DNA of 64,000 nucleotides from positions 62,001-126,000 of the forward strand of contig NZ_LQOU01000035.1 of NCBI RefSeq assembly GCF_002102155.1. The letters run 5' to 3'. This document shows, in pieces, positions 1 through 8,770 of this stretch. The position numbers were made by a program, and so were the translations under genes. Each line of letters opens with the position of its first letter. The first letter of the stretch is position 1. Origin of the DNA: Mycobacterium europaeum. GTDB lineage: Bacteria; Actinomycetota; Actinomycetes; Mycobacteriales; Mycobacteriaceae. Below the pieces are notes generated by a model that ran no database searches, was not told the origin of the DNA, and saw only the letters and a list, made by a program, of their open reading frames with translations.

Positions 1-320
1 ACGAAATGCCGCGCGAGTTCGTCCTCGTCGGTTTCCTCGGGGACGACGGCCTGCCAGGTCCGGCCGAACTCGTCGACGAAGCTCGTGAAGGGCAAGACCA
101 GCGCCTCGCGGAACAGCGCCGCCTTCGAACCGAAGTGACGGAACAGCAGGTGTTCGGTGACCCCTGCGGCCTGGGCGATTTCGCGGGTGGTCGTGCTGCG
201 GTAGTCGCGGCGCGCGAAGAGCGTCCGCGCGGCATCGAGCAGCAGCCCGCGTGGGGCGCCACGGGGCCGGCGGGTGGCCGCAACCGTGGTGCTCGTCTTC
301 GGGGAAGGCCGTTGCGCCAC
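1..320 (-). CDS. TetR-family transcriptional regulator (partial)
   Basis: The gene runs leftwards off the window, so only about 106 N-terminal residues are visible. They contain a TetR helix-turn-helix at roughly residues 40-70 (TTTREIAQAAGVTEHLLFRH, then FGSKAALF), preceded by a basic, proline-rich leader. I chose a GTG start with GGAGCG about 7 bases upstream. It diverges from the AveC-like membrane gene. The shared intergenic region holds an inverted repeat that could be its operator, so it probably represses itself and the divergent pair. The ligand-binding domain is outside the window and the inducer cannot be guessed. Confidence 0.85.
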   Translation of the reverse strand, partial: MAQRPSPKTSTTVAATRRPRGAPRGLLLDAARTLFARRDYRSTTTREIAQAAGVTEHLLFRHFGSKAALFREALVLPFTSFVDEFGRTWQAVVPEETDEDELARHF

Positions 321-356
321 TGACGTTCGCTCCTTGCCGATGGTTGACTTGCCTTT

Positions 357-376
357 AGAGTAGTGTGCACTATCTC
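357..376. promoter_or_regulatory. Candidate TetR operator
   Basis: The sequence TAGTGTGCACTA (361-372) is a perfect 5-bp inverted repeat around a 2-bp centre. It lies between the divergent TetR gene and the small membrane ORF/AveC-like pair. Position and symmetry fit a TetR operator; binding is inferred. Confidence 0.5.
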
Positions 377-410
377 AAGAGTCGAGCTCGGATGGGAATG
401 GGGTGCGGCC

Positions 411-521
411 GTGGGCGCTGTCATCATGCTGGGCACATTGTTCGGCCTGATCGTCCTGATCTTCGGGCTGGTGCTGCGTTTCGACCCGCAGGCCCGTCGG
501 ACTCCAGGACACGACCAGTGA
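411..521 (+). CDS. Single-pass membrane microprotein
   Basis: This 36-residue ORF starts at GTG and encodes one hydrophobic helix (GAVIMLGTLFGLIVLIFGLV), then a short polar tail ending HDQ. Its TGA overlaps the GTG of the AveC-like gene (GTGA at 518-521), which suggests translational coupling. An in-frame GTG at 363 would give a longer form. A small membrane partner for the following multi-pass protein is plausible, but the function is unknown. It could be chance coding, although the stop/start overlap argues for a real gene. Confidence 0.5.
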   Translation: MGAVIMLGTLFGLIVLIFGLVLRFDPQARRTPGHDQ

Positions 522-1303
522 GCTCCCAGATGACGCCCGTAATGCAGGCGGCCAGCGACTTCGCGCTCGTCGGGGGCATCGGGTTCACCGCCCTCGGCGT
601 GTACCTGAGCGTTCGCCGGCGACGCCTGCACCCACTCCTGCTGCTGTGCATCTCGGCGATCTCGTTCTCGTGGATCGAGGCGCCCTACGACTGGGCGATG
701 TACGCGCAGTTCCCGCCTGCCATCCCACGCATGCCGTCGTGGTGGCCGCTGAACGTGACCTGGGGCGGCCTGCCCCTCTTCGTTCCCGTCGGCTACATCT
801 CCTACTTCGTGCTGCCGGCCGTGACGGGCACGGCGCTCGGACGGTGGCTGAGCGACCGATTCGGATGGCGCAGGCCGCCAACGTTATTGGTGGTCGGTCT
901 CGTGGTCGGCTTCTGCTGGGCGCTCTTCTTCAACGGGTACCTGGGCGCCAAGCTCGGCGTGTTCTATTACGGCCGGGTGATTCCGGGGCTGGCGATCCGC
1001 GAGGGGACGGTGCATCAGTACCCGCTCTATGACTCCCTTGCGATGGCCATCCAGATGATGGTGTTCACCTATCTGCTGGGCCGCACCGACGCGCAGGGCC
1101 GCAACGTCATCGAGATGTGGGCCGAGCACAGGTCGAAGAGTCACCTCGGCGCATCACTGCTGTCGGTCGCCGCCGTGGTCGTGATCGGAAACGTCCTCTA
1201 CGGCGCGGTTTTCGCGCCCCACCTGGTCACCAAGCTCGGCGGCTGGGTGACCGCCGGGCCGACGGAACAACTGTTCCCGGGCGTACCGAACCAACCCGAG
1301 TAG
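518..1303 (+). CDS. AveC-like (spirocyclase AveC family) membrane protein
   Basis: A 261-residue integral membrane protein with about six hydrophobic segments. The start is the GTG that overlaps the stop of the upstream microprotein; the open frame continues upstream but looks non-coding there. A conserved-looking stretch near residues 50-95 (IEAPYDWAMYAQFPP, then PSWWPLNVTWGGLPLFVP) resembles the actinobacterial AveC-like family. AveC itself modulates spiroketal formation in avermectin synthesis. The mycobacterial relatives have no established role, so the name marks the family and not a reaction. Probably controlled by the divergent TetR. Confidence 0.6.
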   Translation: MSSQMTPVMQAASDFALVGGIGFTALGVYLSVRRRRLHPLLLLCISAISFSWIEAPYDWAMYAQFPPAIPRMPSWWPLNVTWGGLPLFVPVGYISYFVLPAVTGTALGRWLSDRFGWRRPPTLLVVGLVVGFCWALFFNGYLGAKLGVFYYGRVIPGLAIREGTVHQYPLYDSLAMAIQMMVFTYLLGRTDAQGRNVIEMWAEHRSKSHLGASLLSVAAVVVIGNVLYGAVFAPHLVTKLGGWVTAGPTEQLFPGVPNQPE

Positions 1304-1321
1304 TCAAGTGCGCCAGCGCAG

Positions 1322-2296
1322 TCACCCGAGCGCCTCGGGCAGCACGACTTCGCCCACGCGCCGCAGGTACGGCCACGCGACGTCCGGTGGCAGCCCGCCG
1401 CACAACGGGGACAGGTTGAGCACCTGGCCATTGCGCACCCGCGAAACCGCTTCCGGCACCGAGATGATGATGTGCGAGCCGGGCGTGGCGCGCAGCTCGT
1501 CGACGGTGTTCACGTGCGAGAAGCCGGCCGTCGTCTCGTCCCCGGGATTCCACGCGGCATAGGTTCGCACGTCGTGCAGCAGATGCTCGCCGATCTCCTT
1601 CCAGGCCTGGTCCACGTCGTCGGCGACGAACACGACCGAGGGCGTATCGCGGCTGGGAAACATCGTCGGCCCGGGCTGGTGGCCGTGCTCGCGGCAGGCC
1701 TCTTCGTAGGCCTCCTGGATGCCCGGCGCAGTGGCGTTGCCCAGCATGCCCAGGCCGTACCTGCCGGCCCGACGGGCGGCCGCCAAAGTTCCGCCGCCCC
1801 ACATCAGCCCGGGCCCGCCGGGCGTCAGCGGGCGCGGCGTCACGGTGATCCGCCGCCCCTCGTCGACGACGGTTTCACCGGCAAGCAGTCGCCGGAGCAG
1901 CGCGAGTTTCTCGTCGCAGAGGCGGCCGCGGGTCTTCATCGGGACGCCGAAGTGCTCGAACTCCTCGGGCCGGTAACCCAAAGCCAGGATGTAGGACGCC
2001 CGCCCGTTGCTGATGATGTCGAGGACGGCCATGTCCTCGGCCAGACGCACGGTTTCGTAGAACGGCAGGATCAGGATCAGGCTCAGCGCCAGACGCTGCG
2101 TTCGCGCGGCCACCGCCGAGGCCAGCAGAAGCGGTGACGGCAGGTAGCCGTCCTCGGACCCGTGGTGCTCACAGAGCACGGCGGCCAGGCCGCCGTGCTC
2201 CTCGGCCCAGGCGCACATTTCCGGTGCCGCCGCGTACAGATCACTTGCCGGCGCGGCCCATTCAGGATCGCGCATGTCGAAGCGCAGTGTGTACAC
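1322..2296 (-). CDS. LLM-class (probably F420-dependent) oxidoreductase
   Basis: A 324-residue luciferase-like TIM-barrel protein. The N-terminus (VYTLRFDMRDPEWA) matches that of the neighbour at 3421-4398, and a GTG at 2296 with GAGGAG 5-6 bases upstream is the best start. Family hallmarks include CEHHGSEDGYLPSPLLLASA near residue 50, the LAEDMAVLDIISNGR segment and a C-terminal GLPPDVAWPYL. Mycobacterial members usually use F420; the substrate is unknown. It lies 45 bp downstream of a DapB-like dehydrogenase on the same strand, in an LLM, dehydrogenase, LLM operon. Confidence 0.85.
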   Translation of the reverse strand: MYTLRFDMRDPEWAAPASDLYAAAPEMCAWAEEHGGLAAVLCEHHGSEDGYLPSPLLLASAVAARTQRLALSLILILPFYETVRLAEDMAVLDIISNGRASYILALGYRPEEFEHFGVPMKTRGRLCDEKLALLRRLLAGETVVDEGRRITVTPRPLTPGGPGLMWGGGTLAAARRAGRYGLGMLGNATAPGIQEAYEEACREHGHQPGPTMFPSRDTPSVVFVADDVDQAWKEIGEHLLHDVRTYAAWNPGDETTAGFSHVNTVDELRATPGSHIIISVPEAVSRVRNGQVLNLSPLCGGLPPDVAWPYLRRVGEVVLPEALG

Positions 2297-2341
2297 GGCA
2301 GACTCCTCGCTGGCCCCGTCTTTGTGGTGCACGTTACATGA

Positions 2342-3415
2342 TCAGCCGAAGGCGTAACGCGGCAGAGTCGTCGGGATGTCCAGCGAGCTCAGCAGGCCGG
2401 ACGGCGCCGCGACGACGTATGGGATCGCGTTGACCACCCGCATCGCCGTGGATGTCATCGCGGCCCGCCCGGCCGCATGGCCTTCGGCCCTGCCCAGCGT
2501 CATCACGCAGTGGATGTCGGGATCGCCGTTGATGTCGACGCGATAGGTCGCGTCGGAGTCCGAGGTCGGCCAGTCGGGCGCGACGTCGCGGGCCATTCGA
2601 ATCACGTGTTCGATCACGATGGCCTCGCGACCGTCGACCACCCCCGCCGCGCGGGTCCGCACGGCGCCGCAGGTGCCCGCCTTGATGGTGCCGAACGCCA
2701 CCTCGATGTCGCGATCGGTCAACTCGCGGTCGAGCGACCCGCGCACCTCCGCGACTTCCACCCCGAGGCCGTCGGCCATCAGGAATATCGGTGCCTTCCA
2801 GGCCATCTCGATGAATCCGGGCGTCTTGAGCATCGGCTCGAAATCCAGCGGCCGGCCGAAGCCCATCCCGTTCATCATCACGTCGGCCACCGGGTAGTGG
2901 TCGTTGAGCGCGACCTCGCTCGCGGTGATTCGCCGGATGCTCTTGGACTGTGTGGTCATCAGCAGGGCGAGTTGGTCGGAGGCGAACCCGGGGAAGATGC
3001 CCGAGGCGTAGAACGACACACCGCCGGCCTCGGCCGCCGCCTCGAGCTGGTCGCGCCATTGCGGGGCGAAATACGACGGCGGGTACACCAGGCTGGTCGA
3101 CGACGTCGACACGACGTTGATGCCGGCAGCCAGCAGGCGCACATAGTCGGGAACCGCGGCCCCGTCGCGCTCGGGACCGCTGGCCGCGTACACCACGCAG
3201 TCGGGCGACAGGGCGATCAGCGCGTCGGCGTCGTCGGTGGCCACCACGCCCAGCGGCTCGCCGCCGGCCAACTCGCCGGCATCCTTGCCGACCTTGTCCG
3301 GCGAATGCACCCAGACACCAACCAGTTCCAGGTCGGGTCGGCGGGCGGCGGCGTCGATCGCGATCGCCCCGACTCCCCCGGTGGACCACACCACGGTACG
3401 AATAGCCACCGGCAT
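2342..3415 (-). CDS. DapB-like NAD(P)-dependent dehydrogenase
   Basis: A 357-residue protein with an N-terminal Rossmann motif (TVVWSTGGVGAIAIDAAARR), then a domain like dihydrodipicolinate reductase and 2,4-diaminopentanoate dehydrogenase. The ATG start sits 5 bp after the stop of the upstream LLM gene and is preceded by a GAGGGGA ribosome site. It is a clear paralogue of the protein at 4585-5679; both share DLELVGVWVHSP, KDAGEL and APDWPT. The mycobacterial substrate is unknown. Being sandwiched between two LLM monooxygenases, it probably acts on the same substrate or product. Confidence 0.75.
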   Translation of the reverse strand: MPVAIRTVVWSTGGVGAIAIDAAARRPDLELVGVWVHSPDKVGKDAGELAGGEPLGVVATDDADALIALSPDCVVYAASGPERDGAAVPDYVRLLAAGINVVSTSSTSLVYPPSYFAPQWRDQLEAAAEAGGVSFYASGIFPGFASDQLALLMTTQSKSIRRITASEVALNDHYPVADVMMNGMGFGRPLDFEPMLKTPGFIEMAWKAPIFLMADGLGVEVAEVRGSLDRELTDRDIEVAFGTIKAGTCGAVRTRAAGVVDGREAIVIEHVIRMARDVAPDWPTSDSDATYRVDINGDPDIHCVMTLGRAEGHAAGRAAMTSTAMRVVNAIPYVVAAPSGLLSSLDIPTTLPRYAFG

Positions 3416-3420
3416 TCCCC

Positions 3421-4398
3421 TCACTCGATGTGCGGACGCGCGGCGGCGGCCGCCGCGCGTTCCAGGTACGGCCACGCAACGTCCGGCGCGAGGCCGCCAC
3501 ACAGCGGGTGCAGCGGCAGCGGCCGTCCACCGCGCACGTAGTCAATCGCCTCGTCCGGGGTCAAAATGCGGTACGGGCCGCCCTCTTCGCGCAGCGCTGC
3601 CACGCTGCCGGCGCGAGTGATGCTGGCGACGGAATCGTCATGGGGTCGGTACGAGGCCGCCGCCACCGCGTCGTGCAACAGGTGGGGCCCCAGTTCGTCC
3701 CACGCCGCATCGATATCGTCGGCGACGAAAACCGCTGTGGGGACGCCCGGGGCGGGAAACTGGACCATTCCCGGTTCATGCCCGTGAGCGCGGCACTGCG
3801 CTTCGTAGAATTCCTTCAACCCGGGCCACTCCGTTTGGGAAACGAACCCGAGGCCGTAGCGGCCCACCCGCCCCGCGGCCGCCTTGCTGCCGCCGGCGAT
3901 CAGCATCGTCGGCCCACCGGGTGAAGCGCACGCCGGCGTGACACGGATTGTGCGGCCGCGATATCCGACGGACTCACCCCGCACGAGCGGCCCGAGCAGG
4001 GCGAGGATTTCGTCCGCCGTGCGGCCGCGGGCGGCCATGTCGACGCCGAAGTGGTCGTACTCCTCGCGTCGATGTCCGATACCGAACGCATACGACACCC
4101 GCCCCGCGCTGATGAGGTCGAGCACGCTCATCTCTTCGGCGAGCCGGACGGGATCCCACAACGGAATGGGCACGGCGGCTAGCAGGATCGCCAGACCGCG
4201 CGTCCTTGCCGCGATCGCGGACGCCAACGTCAGCGGGGCGGGTAGGTGGCCGTCGTCGGTGCCGTGATGCTCGGAGAGCACCACCAAGACCGCGCCCCGA
4301 GCCTCCGACCAGGCGCACATCTCGATTGCCGCCGGGTACAGCTCGGCGGCCGGCCCGGCCCACCCCGGGCTCCGCATGTCGAACCTAAGGGTGAACAT
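3421..4398 (-). CDS. LLM-class (probably F420-dependent) oxidoreductase
   Basis: A 325-residue paralogue of the protein at 1322-2296. It starts MFTLRFDMRSPGWAGPAAEL and has the same SEHHGTDDGHLPAPLTLASA, EEMSVLDLISAGR and GGLAPDVAWPYL blocks. It is the first gene of the leftward operon and diverges from a second DapB-like gene across a 186-bp A+T-rich region. The two LLM genes probably arose by duplication of an LLM/dehydrogenase unit. Catalysis (hydroxylation or F420-dependent redox) cannot be narrowed from sequence. Confidence 0.85.
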   Translation of the reverse strand: MFTLRFDMRSPGWAGPAAELYPAAIEMCAWSEARGAVLVVLSEHHGTDDGHLPAPLTLASAIAARTRGLAILLAAVPIPLWDPVRLAEEMSVLDLISAGRVSYAFGIGHRREEYDHFGVDMAARGRTADEILALLGPLVRGESVGYRGRTIRVTPACASPGGPTMLIAGGSKAAAGRVGRYGLGFVSQTEWPGLKEFYEAQCRAHGHEPGMVQFPAPGVPTAVFVADDIDAAWDELGPHLLHDAVAAASYRPHDDSVASITRAGSVAALREEGGPYRILTPDEAIDYVRGGRPLPLHPLCGGLAPDVAWPYLERAAAAAARPHIE

Positions 4399-4476
4399 CG
4401 GCGGCCGGCGTCATCCTCACCGCTGCAGACTAACCTAAAATTTGTTCACTAGGATAGTACTTGCTCTCTTAAACCC

Positions 4477-4505
4477 TTGACCCGGCCTGCCCGCGGCTGT
4501 TAGCT
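4477..4505 (+). promoter_or_regulatory. Putative SigA-type promoter for the DapB-like gene
   Basis: A -35-like TTGACC (4477-4482) and a -10-like TTAGCT (4500-4505) are separated by 17 bp, about 80 bp upstream of the ATG at 4585. The adjoining 4430-4475 stretch is unusually A+T-rich and probably also holds the promoter of the divergent LLM operon. Confidence 0.4.
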
Positions 4506-4584
4506 TCCGAATCGGAACGTGGGTGCCTGCCGCGTAAGGGCAACGGCCGCCCCAGCTTTCATCACGCACCCGAGGAGGAACCAG

Positions 4585-5679
4585 ATGACGACTCATCGCG
4601 TGGTGGTGTGGGCGACGGGCGGAATCGGGTCGATCGCCATCCGCACAATTCAGCGTCGTCCCGACCTGGAATTGGTCGGGGTGTGGGTGCACTCGCCGGA
4701 AAAGGACGGCAAGGACGCCGGCGAACTCGCCAACGGCGAGCCGATCGGTTTGGCCGCCACCAACGACGCCGATGCACTGATCGCGCTCAAGCCCGACTGC
4801 GTGATCTACGCCGCCAGCGGCCCGGAACGCGACGCGCTGGCCATCCCGGATTACGTCAGGCTGCTCGAGGCCGGCATCAACGTCGTCACGACCAGCACCA
4901 CCCGACTGGTCAACCCGCACGCCTACGAACCCGCCGAGTGGCGCGACCAACTCCTCGCCGCGGCCAAGCGGGGGCAGGTGTCGCTGTACGCGTCGGGGAT
5001 CGAGCCGGGCTTCGCCGCGGACTATCTGCCGCTCGTGTTGTCCACCCAGTCGTCGTCGATCGACAAGATCCACGCGTTCGAGATCGGCCTGTACGACGAC
5101 TACGGCGTCCCCGACATCATGGGCGACGCGTTGGGCTTCGGCCGGCCGCTCGACTACCAACCCTGGATCGGCTTCCCGGGCGCGATCGCCGGTGAGTGGC
5201 AGGGGCAGATCCGGTTGGTTGCCGGCGCGCTCGGCGTCGACGTCCAGGAAGTCCGCGAATATTTCGACCGCGCGGTCACCCACCGGACACTGGAGGTGGC
5301 CATGGGCACCGTCGAGGCCGGGACGTGTGGCGCGCTGCGGATGCGGGCGATCGGCGTGGTCGACGGCCGCGAGGCCATCGTCATCGAGCACGTCACCCGA
5401 CTCGCCCACGACGTCGCGCCGGACTGGCCCACCGGGATCGGCGATCTGTCCTATCGCGTGATGATCAGCGGCGACCCGGACATCGACTGCACCCTGGCGG
5501 CGACGCTGAAGGATCCGCGCAAGGCTGGAGTCGGCGGCATGACGTCCGGGGCGGGCGCGATGGTCGCCACCGCGATGCGCGTCGTCAACGCCGTGCCGTA
5601 TGTCGTTGCCGCAGAACCGGGGCTGCTGAGTTCGGTCGACCTCCCGCTGACGATTCCAAAGCACGCGTTCGCCACCTAG
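4585..5679 (+). CDS. DapB-like NAD(P)-dependent dehydrogenase
   Basis: A 364-residue protein with a strong GAGGAGG site 7 bases before its ATG. It has the Rossmann motif VVVWATGGIGSIAI, the conserved DLELVGVWVHSPEKDGKDAGEL segment, and a C-terminal half like its paralogue at 2342-3415. The family resembles dihydrodipicolinate reductase but lacks evidence of a lysine-pathway role. It diverges from the LLM operon and is followed after 9 bp by a C-S lyase-like aminotransferase, with which it may be co-transcribed. Confidence 0.75.
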   Translation: MTTHRVVVWATGGIGSIAIRTIQRRPDLELVGVWVHSPEKDGKDAGELANGEPIGLAATNDADALIALKPDCVIYAASGPERDALAIPDYVRLLEAGINVVTTSTTRLVNPHAYEPAEWRDQLLAAAKRGQVSLYASGIEPGFAADYLPLVLSTQSSSIDKIHAFEIGLYDDYGVPDIMGDALGFGRPLDYQPWIGFPGAIAGEWQGQIRLVAGALGVDVQEVREYFDRAVTHRTLEVAMGTVEAGTCGALRMRAIGVVDGREAIVIEHVTRLAHDVAPDWPTGIGDLSYRVMISGDPDIDCTLAATLKDPRKAGVGGMTSGAGAMVATAMRVVNAVPYVVAAEPGLLSSVDLPLTIPKHAFAT

Positions 5680-5688
5680 TCTGCCGGG

Positions 5689-6888
5689 GTGACGTTTAAC
5701 CCGCTCGAGGAACTCACCCTGCCCCAACTGCGGCTGCGCACCAGCATGAAGTGGCGCGCGCACGCGGACGACGTGTTGCCGCTCTGGGTTGCTGAGATGG
5801 ACGTCAGCCTGGCGCCGACGGTGGCCGCCGCACTGCGCCGGGCGATCGACATCGGCGACACCGGATACCCTTGCGGCACTGCGTTTGCCGAAGCGGTCAG
5901 TGAATTCGCCTCGCGGCGTTGGCAATGGCACGACCTGGAGGTCGACCGCACCGCGATCGTTCCCGACGTCATGCTCGGCGTCGTCGAGTTGTTACGTCTG
6001 GTCACCGACCGTGGTGACGCCGTGGTCGTCAACCCGCCCGTGTATGCCCCGTTCTACGCGTTCGTCACGCACGACGGCCGCCGGATCGTCGAAGCACCGC
6101 TTGACGCAGGCGGCCGAATCGACTTGGAGGTCTTGGCGGACGCGTTCGCGCGTGCCGGCGCTTCGGGCGGCAAGGTCGCGTACTTGCTGTGCAACCCGCA
6201 CAACCCCACCGGGTCGGTGCACACGGTCGACGAACTGCGCGCCGTCGCCGAACTCGCCCGCCGGTTCGGCGTCCGGGTCGTCTCGGATGAGATCCACGCG
6301 CCCGTCGTCCTGCCGGGGTCGCGTTTCACCCCGTACCTGACGGTCCCCGGCGCCGAGAACGCCTTTGCCCTGACGTCCGCGTCCAAGGCGTGGAACCTGT
6401 CCGGCCTGAAGGCGGCGGTGGCCATCGCCGGCCCGGATGCGGTCGCGGATCTGCACCGGATGCCGGAGGAGGTCAGCCACGGGCCGAGTCATCTGGGCGT
6501 CATCGCCCACGCCGAAGCCTTCCGGACCGGTGGCGACTGGCTCGACGCCCTGCTGCGCGGCCTCGACCGAAACCGGACGCTGCTGAGCGAGCTGGTCGCC
6601 GAACACCTGCCCACGGTGAAATATCAATCGCCGCAAGGGACTTACCTCGCGTGGCTCGATTGCCGGGAGCTCGGTTTCGTCGAGGACCCCGCCGGCGGCC
6701 TCGCGGTGGTTGCCGACCTGTCCGGGCCCGCCCGCTGGTTCCTCGACCACGCCCGGGTGGCGCTGAGCTCCGGCCACGTTTTCGGAACCGGCGGGGCGGG
6801 GCACGTCCGACTGAACTTCGCCACCTCCGCGGCCATTCTCACCGAGGCCGTGTCCCGGATGGGCCGGGCGCTCGCCGATGCGGGTTAG
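5689..6888 (+). CDS. MalY/PatB-type PLP-dependent C-S lyase/aminotransferase
   Basis: A 399-residue fold-type I PLP enzyme. The PLP lysine is K233 (SASKAWNLSGLK), with CNPHNPTG at 168-175 and the cofactor aspartate in SDEIHAPV (about D200). The early PLWVAEMD motif is typical of MalY/PatB cystathionine beta-lyases. These cleave C-S bonds of cysteine conjugates or cystathionine to give thiol, pyruvate and ammonia. GTG start. It ends with a 4-bp convergent overlap with the DUF2652 gene. From memory it corresponds to M. tuberculosis Rv2294. Confidence 0.85.
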   Translation: MTFNPLEELTLPQLRLRTSMKWRAHADDVLPLWVAEMDVSLAPTVAAALRRAIDIGDTGYPCGTAFAEAVSEFASRRWQWHDLEVDRTAIVPDVMLGVVELLRLVTDRGDAVVVNPPVYAPFYAFVTHDGRRIVEAPLDAGGRIDLEVLADAFARAGASGGKVAYLLCNPHNPTGSVHTVDELRAVAELARRFGVRVVSDEIHAPVVLPGSRFTPYLTVPGAENAFALTSASKAWNLSGLKAAVAIAGPDAVADLHRMPEEVSHGPSHLGVIAHAEAFRTGGDWLDALLRGLDRNRTLLSELVAEHLPTVKYQSPQGTYLAWLDCRELGFVEDPAGGLAVVADLSGPARWFLDHARVALSSGHVFGTGGAGHVRLNFATSAAILTEAVSRMGRALADAG

Positions 6889-7613
6889 GCCGGGATCTCC
6901 CCGGGCCCGCGACCCAGGTTGCGGAATCCCGCCGCGGGCTCCTTGAACCCGAGCACGAACGGCAGCGAGGTCAATTCCAGCTTCATCGTCGCCCCGAACC
7001 GGCGGAGAAAGGTGGACTGGACCGGCGCGAGGGCAACCTGCGCCGTCGCAAGGTCGAGGTAGTGCGTCGACGTCTCCCCGATGTCGTCGAACACGTGAGT
7101 CAGCGGTGTGCACTGCGAGCGCACGGATTCATCGAGGCACGCTGCGACGGGATCGGTCATCAACACGTATTCGACCACTGGCACCAGGTTTTTCAGCATG
7201 CGATGCACCAGGATCACGTCGAAGCCCGCGAGCTCCACGTGGCGCTTCACCCGCTGTTCGGCCACCTCGCCCTGGTGGACGACGAACTTCAACGACAGCT
7301 TGTCCAGTTGCGCGCAACTCTCGCACTCGCAGGCCACATCCTTCTTGAAGCGCTCGCGCCGCGCGATGAACGCCTCCCGCATCCGGGACAGCCGGTCACA
7401 CACCAGCACTTTGGCGTCGCCGTCGGGCGCCCAGAAGAAGGCGGCGTCACCCTCCAGCTTCGCCAGCTTGAGGCCTCTACCGGCGTCGATCACCGACTCC
7501 AGCAACCCCGCCACCGTCAACTGGGCGTGGGCCAGGTGGGTGCGGTTCCACCGCATGTAGTGGGTATAGCCGCTGATGTCGGCAATGAGCAGGACCGCAC
7601 GCCGAATCGCCAT
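6885..7613 (-). CDS. DUF2652 (cyclase-fold-like) protein
   Basis: A 242-residue cytosolic protein beginning MAIRRAVLLIADISGYTHYM, the hallmark start of DUF2652, which resembles the first strand of class III adenylyl cyclase domains. A paired-cysteine segment (ACECESCAQLDKL) lies near residue 97. Cyclase catalytic residues are not evident and no reaction is established. I preferred the ATG at 7613 over a TTG six bases upstream. It is convergent with the C-S lyase and divergent from the dehalogenase. From memory it matches Rv2295 in neighbourhood. Confidence 0.7.
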   Translation of the reverse strand: MAIRRAVLLIADISGYTHYMRWNRTHLAHAQLTVAGLLESVIDAGRGLKLAKLEGDAAFFWAPDGDAKVLVCDRLSRMREAFIARRERFKKDVACECESCAQLDKLSLKFVVHQGEVAEQRVKRHVELAGFDVILVHRMLKNLVPVVEYVLMTDPVAACLDESVRSQCTPLTHVFDDIGETSTHYLDLATAQVALAPVQSTFLRRFGATMKLELTSLPFVLGFKEPAAGFRNLGRGPGEIPA

Positions 7614-7728
7614 GAACAAACCAGTTTAATGTCCAGTCGACGGATAGCCCAACGAAATCTCCCACTAGACGAACTCCCGTTGCCGCGAGAGGCTAACTCA
7701 AGGCGCCCGCCCACCGGAGGAGCTGGAT

Positions 7729-8634
7729 ATGCATGTGCTACGAACCCCGGATGCCCGATTCGAAAACTTGGAAGGCTATCCGTTCGTAGCGAACTACCTC
7801 GACGTGGCGGCAAGCGATACGCAGCCGCTGCGCATGCACTTCCTCGACGAGGGCCCGGCGGACGGGCCGCCGATCGTGCTGCTGCACGGCGAACCCACCT
7901 GGAGCTACCTCTACCGGGCGATGATCCAGCCGCTCGCCGACGCCGGGAACCGCGTGCTCGCGCCCGACCTGATCGGCTTTGGCCGCTCCGACAAGCCCAC
8001 CCGAATCGGTGATTACACCTATCAGCGGCACGTCGAATGGGTGACCTCGTGGTTCGAGCGGCTGAACCTGAAAGATGTGACCCTGTTCGTGCAGGACTGG
8101 GGGTCGCTGATCGGGCTGCGCATCGCCGCCGAGCAAGGTGACCGCGTCGCGCGACTGGTGGTCGCGAATGGCTTTCTGCCCACCGCGCAGCGGCCCACCC
8201 CGCCCGCCTTCTACGCCTGGCGGGCTTTCGCCCGCTACTCCCCCGTGCTGCCCGCCGGCCGCATCGTCTCGGTCGGGACCGTCCGGCGGGTGCCGGCCCG
8301 AGTGCGGGCCGGATACGACGCTCCGTTCCCCGACAAGTCGTATCAGGCCGGAGCCCGCGCCTTCCCCCAGTTGGTGCCCACCTCACCGAACGATCCCGCG
8401 ATCCCGGCCAATCGCGCCGCATGGAAAGCCCTGGGCCAATGGGAGAAGCCCTTCCTCGCCATCTTCGGAGCCCGCGACCCCATCCTCGGGCGGGCCGACC
8501 GTCCCCTGATCCAGCACATCCCCGGCGCCGCGGGCCAACCGCACGCCCGCATCAACGCCAGTCACTTCATCCAGGAAGACTCCGGACCCGAACTGGCCGA
8601 ACGCATTCTGTCCTGGCAGCAGGCCCTGCGCTGA
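7729..8634 (+). CDS. dhmA: Haloalkane dehalogenase (HLD-I type)
   Basis: A 301-residue alpha/beta hydrolase that hydrolyses carbon-halogen bonds to alcohol and halide. The catalytic set is complete: nucleophile D123 in QDWGS, halide-binding W124, acid D250 (FGARDP) and base H279 (ASHFIQED). The oxyanion segment HGEPTW at 53-58 is of the DhlA/DhmA kind. A GGAGGAG site precedes the ATG. It closely resembles M. avium DhmA and the Rv2296 product by memory. The natural substrate in mycobacteria is unknown. Confidence 0.9.
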   Translation: MHVLRTPDARFENLEGYPFVANYLDVAASDTQPLRMHFLDEGPADGPPIVLLHGEPTWSYLYRAMIQPLADAGNRVLAPDLIGFGRSDKPTRIGDYTYQRHVEWVTSWFERLNLKDVTLFVQDWGSLIGLRIAAEQGDRVARLVVANGFLPTAQRPTPPAFYAWRAFARYSPVLPAGRIVSVGTVRRVPARVRAGYDAPFPDKSYQAGARAFPQLVPTSPNDPAIPANRAAWKALGQWEKPFLAIFGARDPILGRADRPLIQHIPGAAGQPHARINASHFIQEDSGPELAERILSWQQALR

Positions 8635-8742
8635 CCGCCGTCGGGCGCCGAAATCGACGCCAGCGCGTAGCTCACCCGCACTTCTTCGAGCCAGCGTCGA
8701 TCCCGACAACCTGTCGCACGCAAATCCCTTGCGGCGTAAGGT

Positions 8743-8764
8743 CCGTCGACGGCGAAGCCGACGG
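8743..8764. terminator. Possible bidirectional terminator hairpin
   Basis: The arms CCGTCG and CGACGG are separated by 10 bases, between the convergent ends of the dehalogenase and the CysQ-like gene. There is no T-tract, as is usual in mycobacteria. Confidence 0.35.
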
Positions 8765-8770
8765 GAACAC

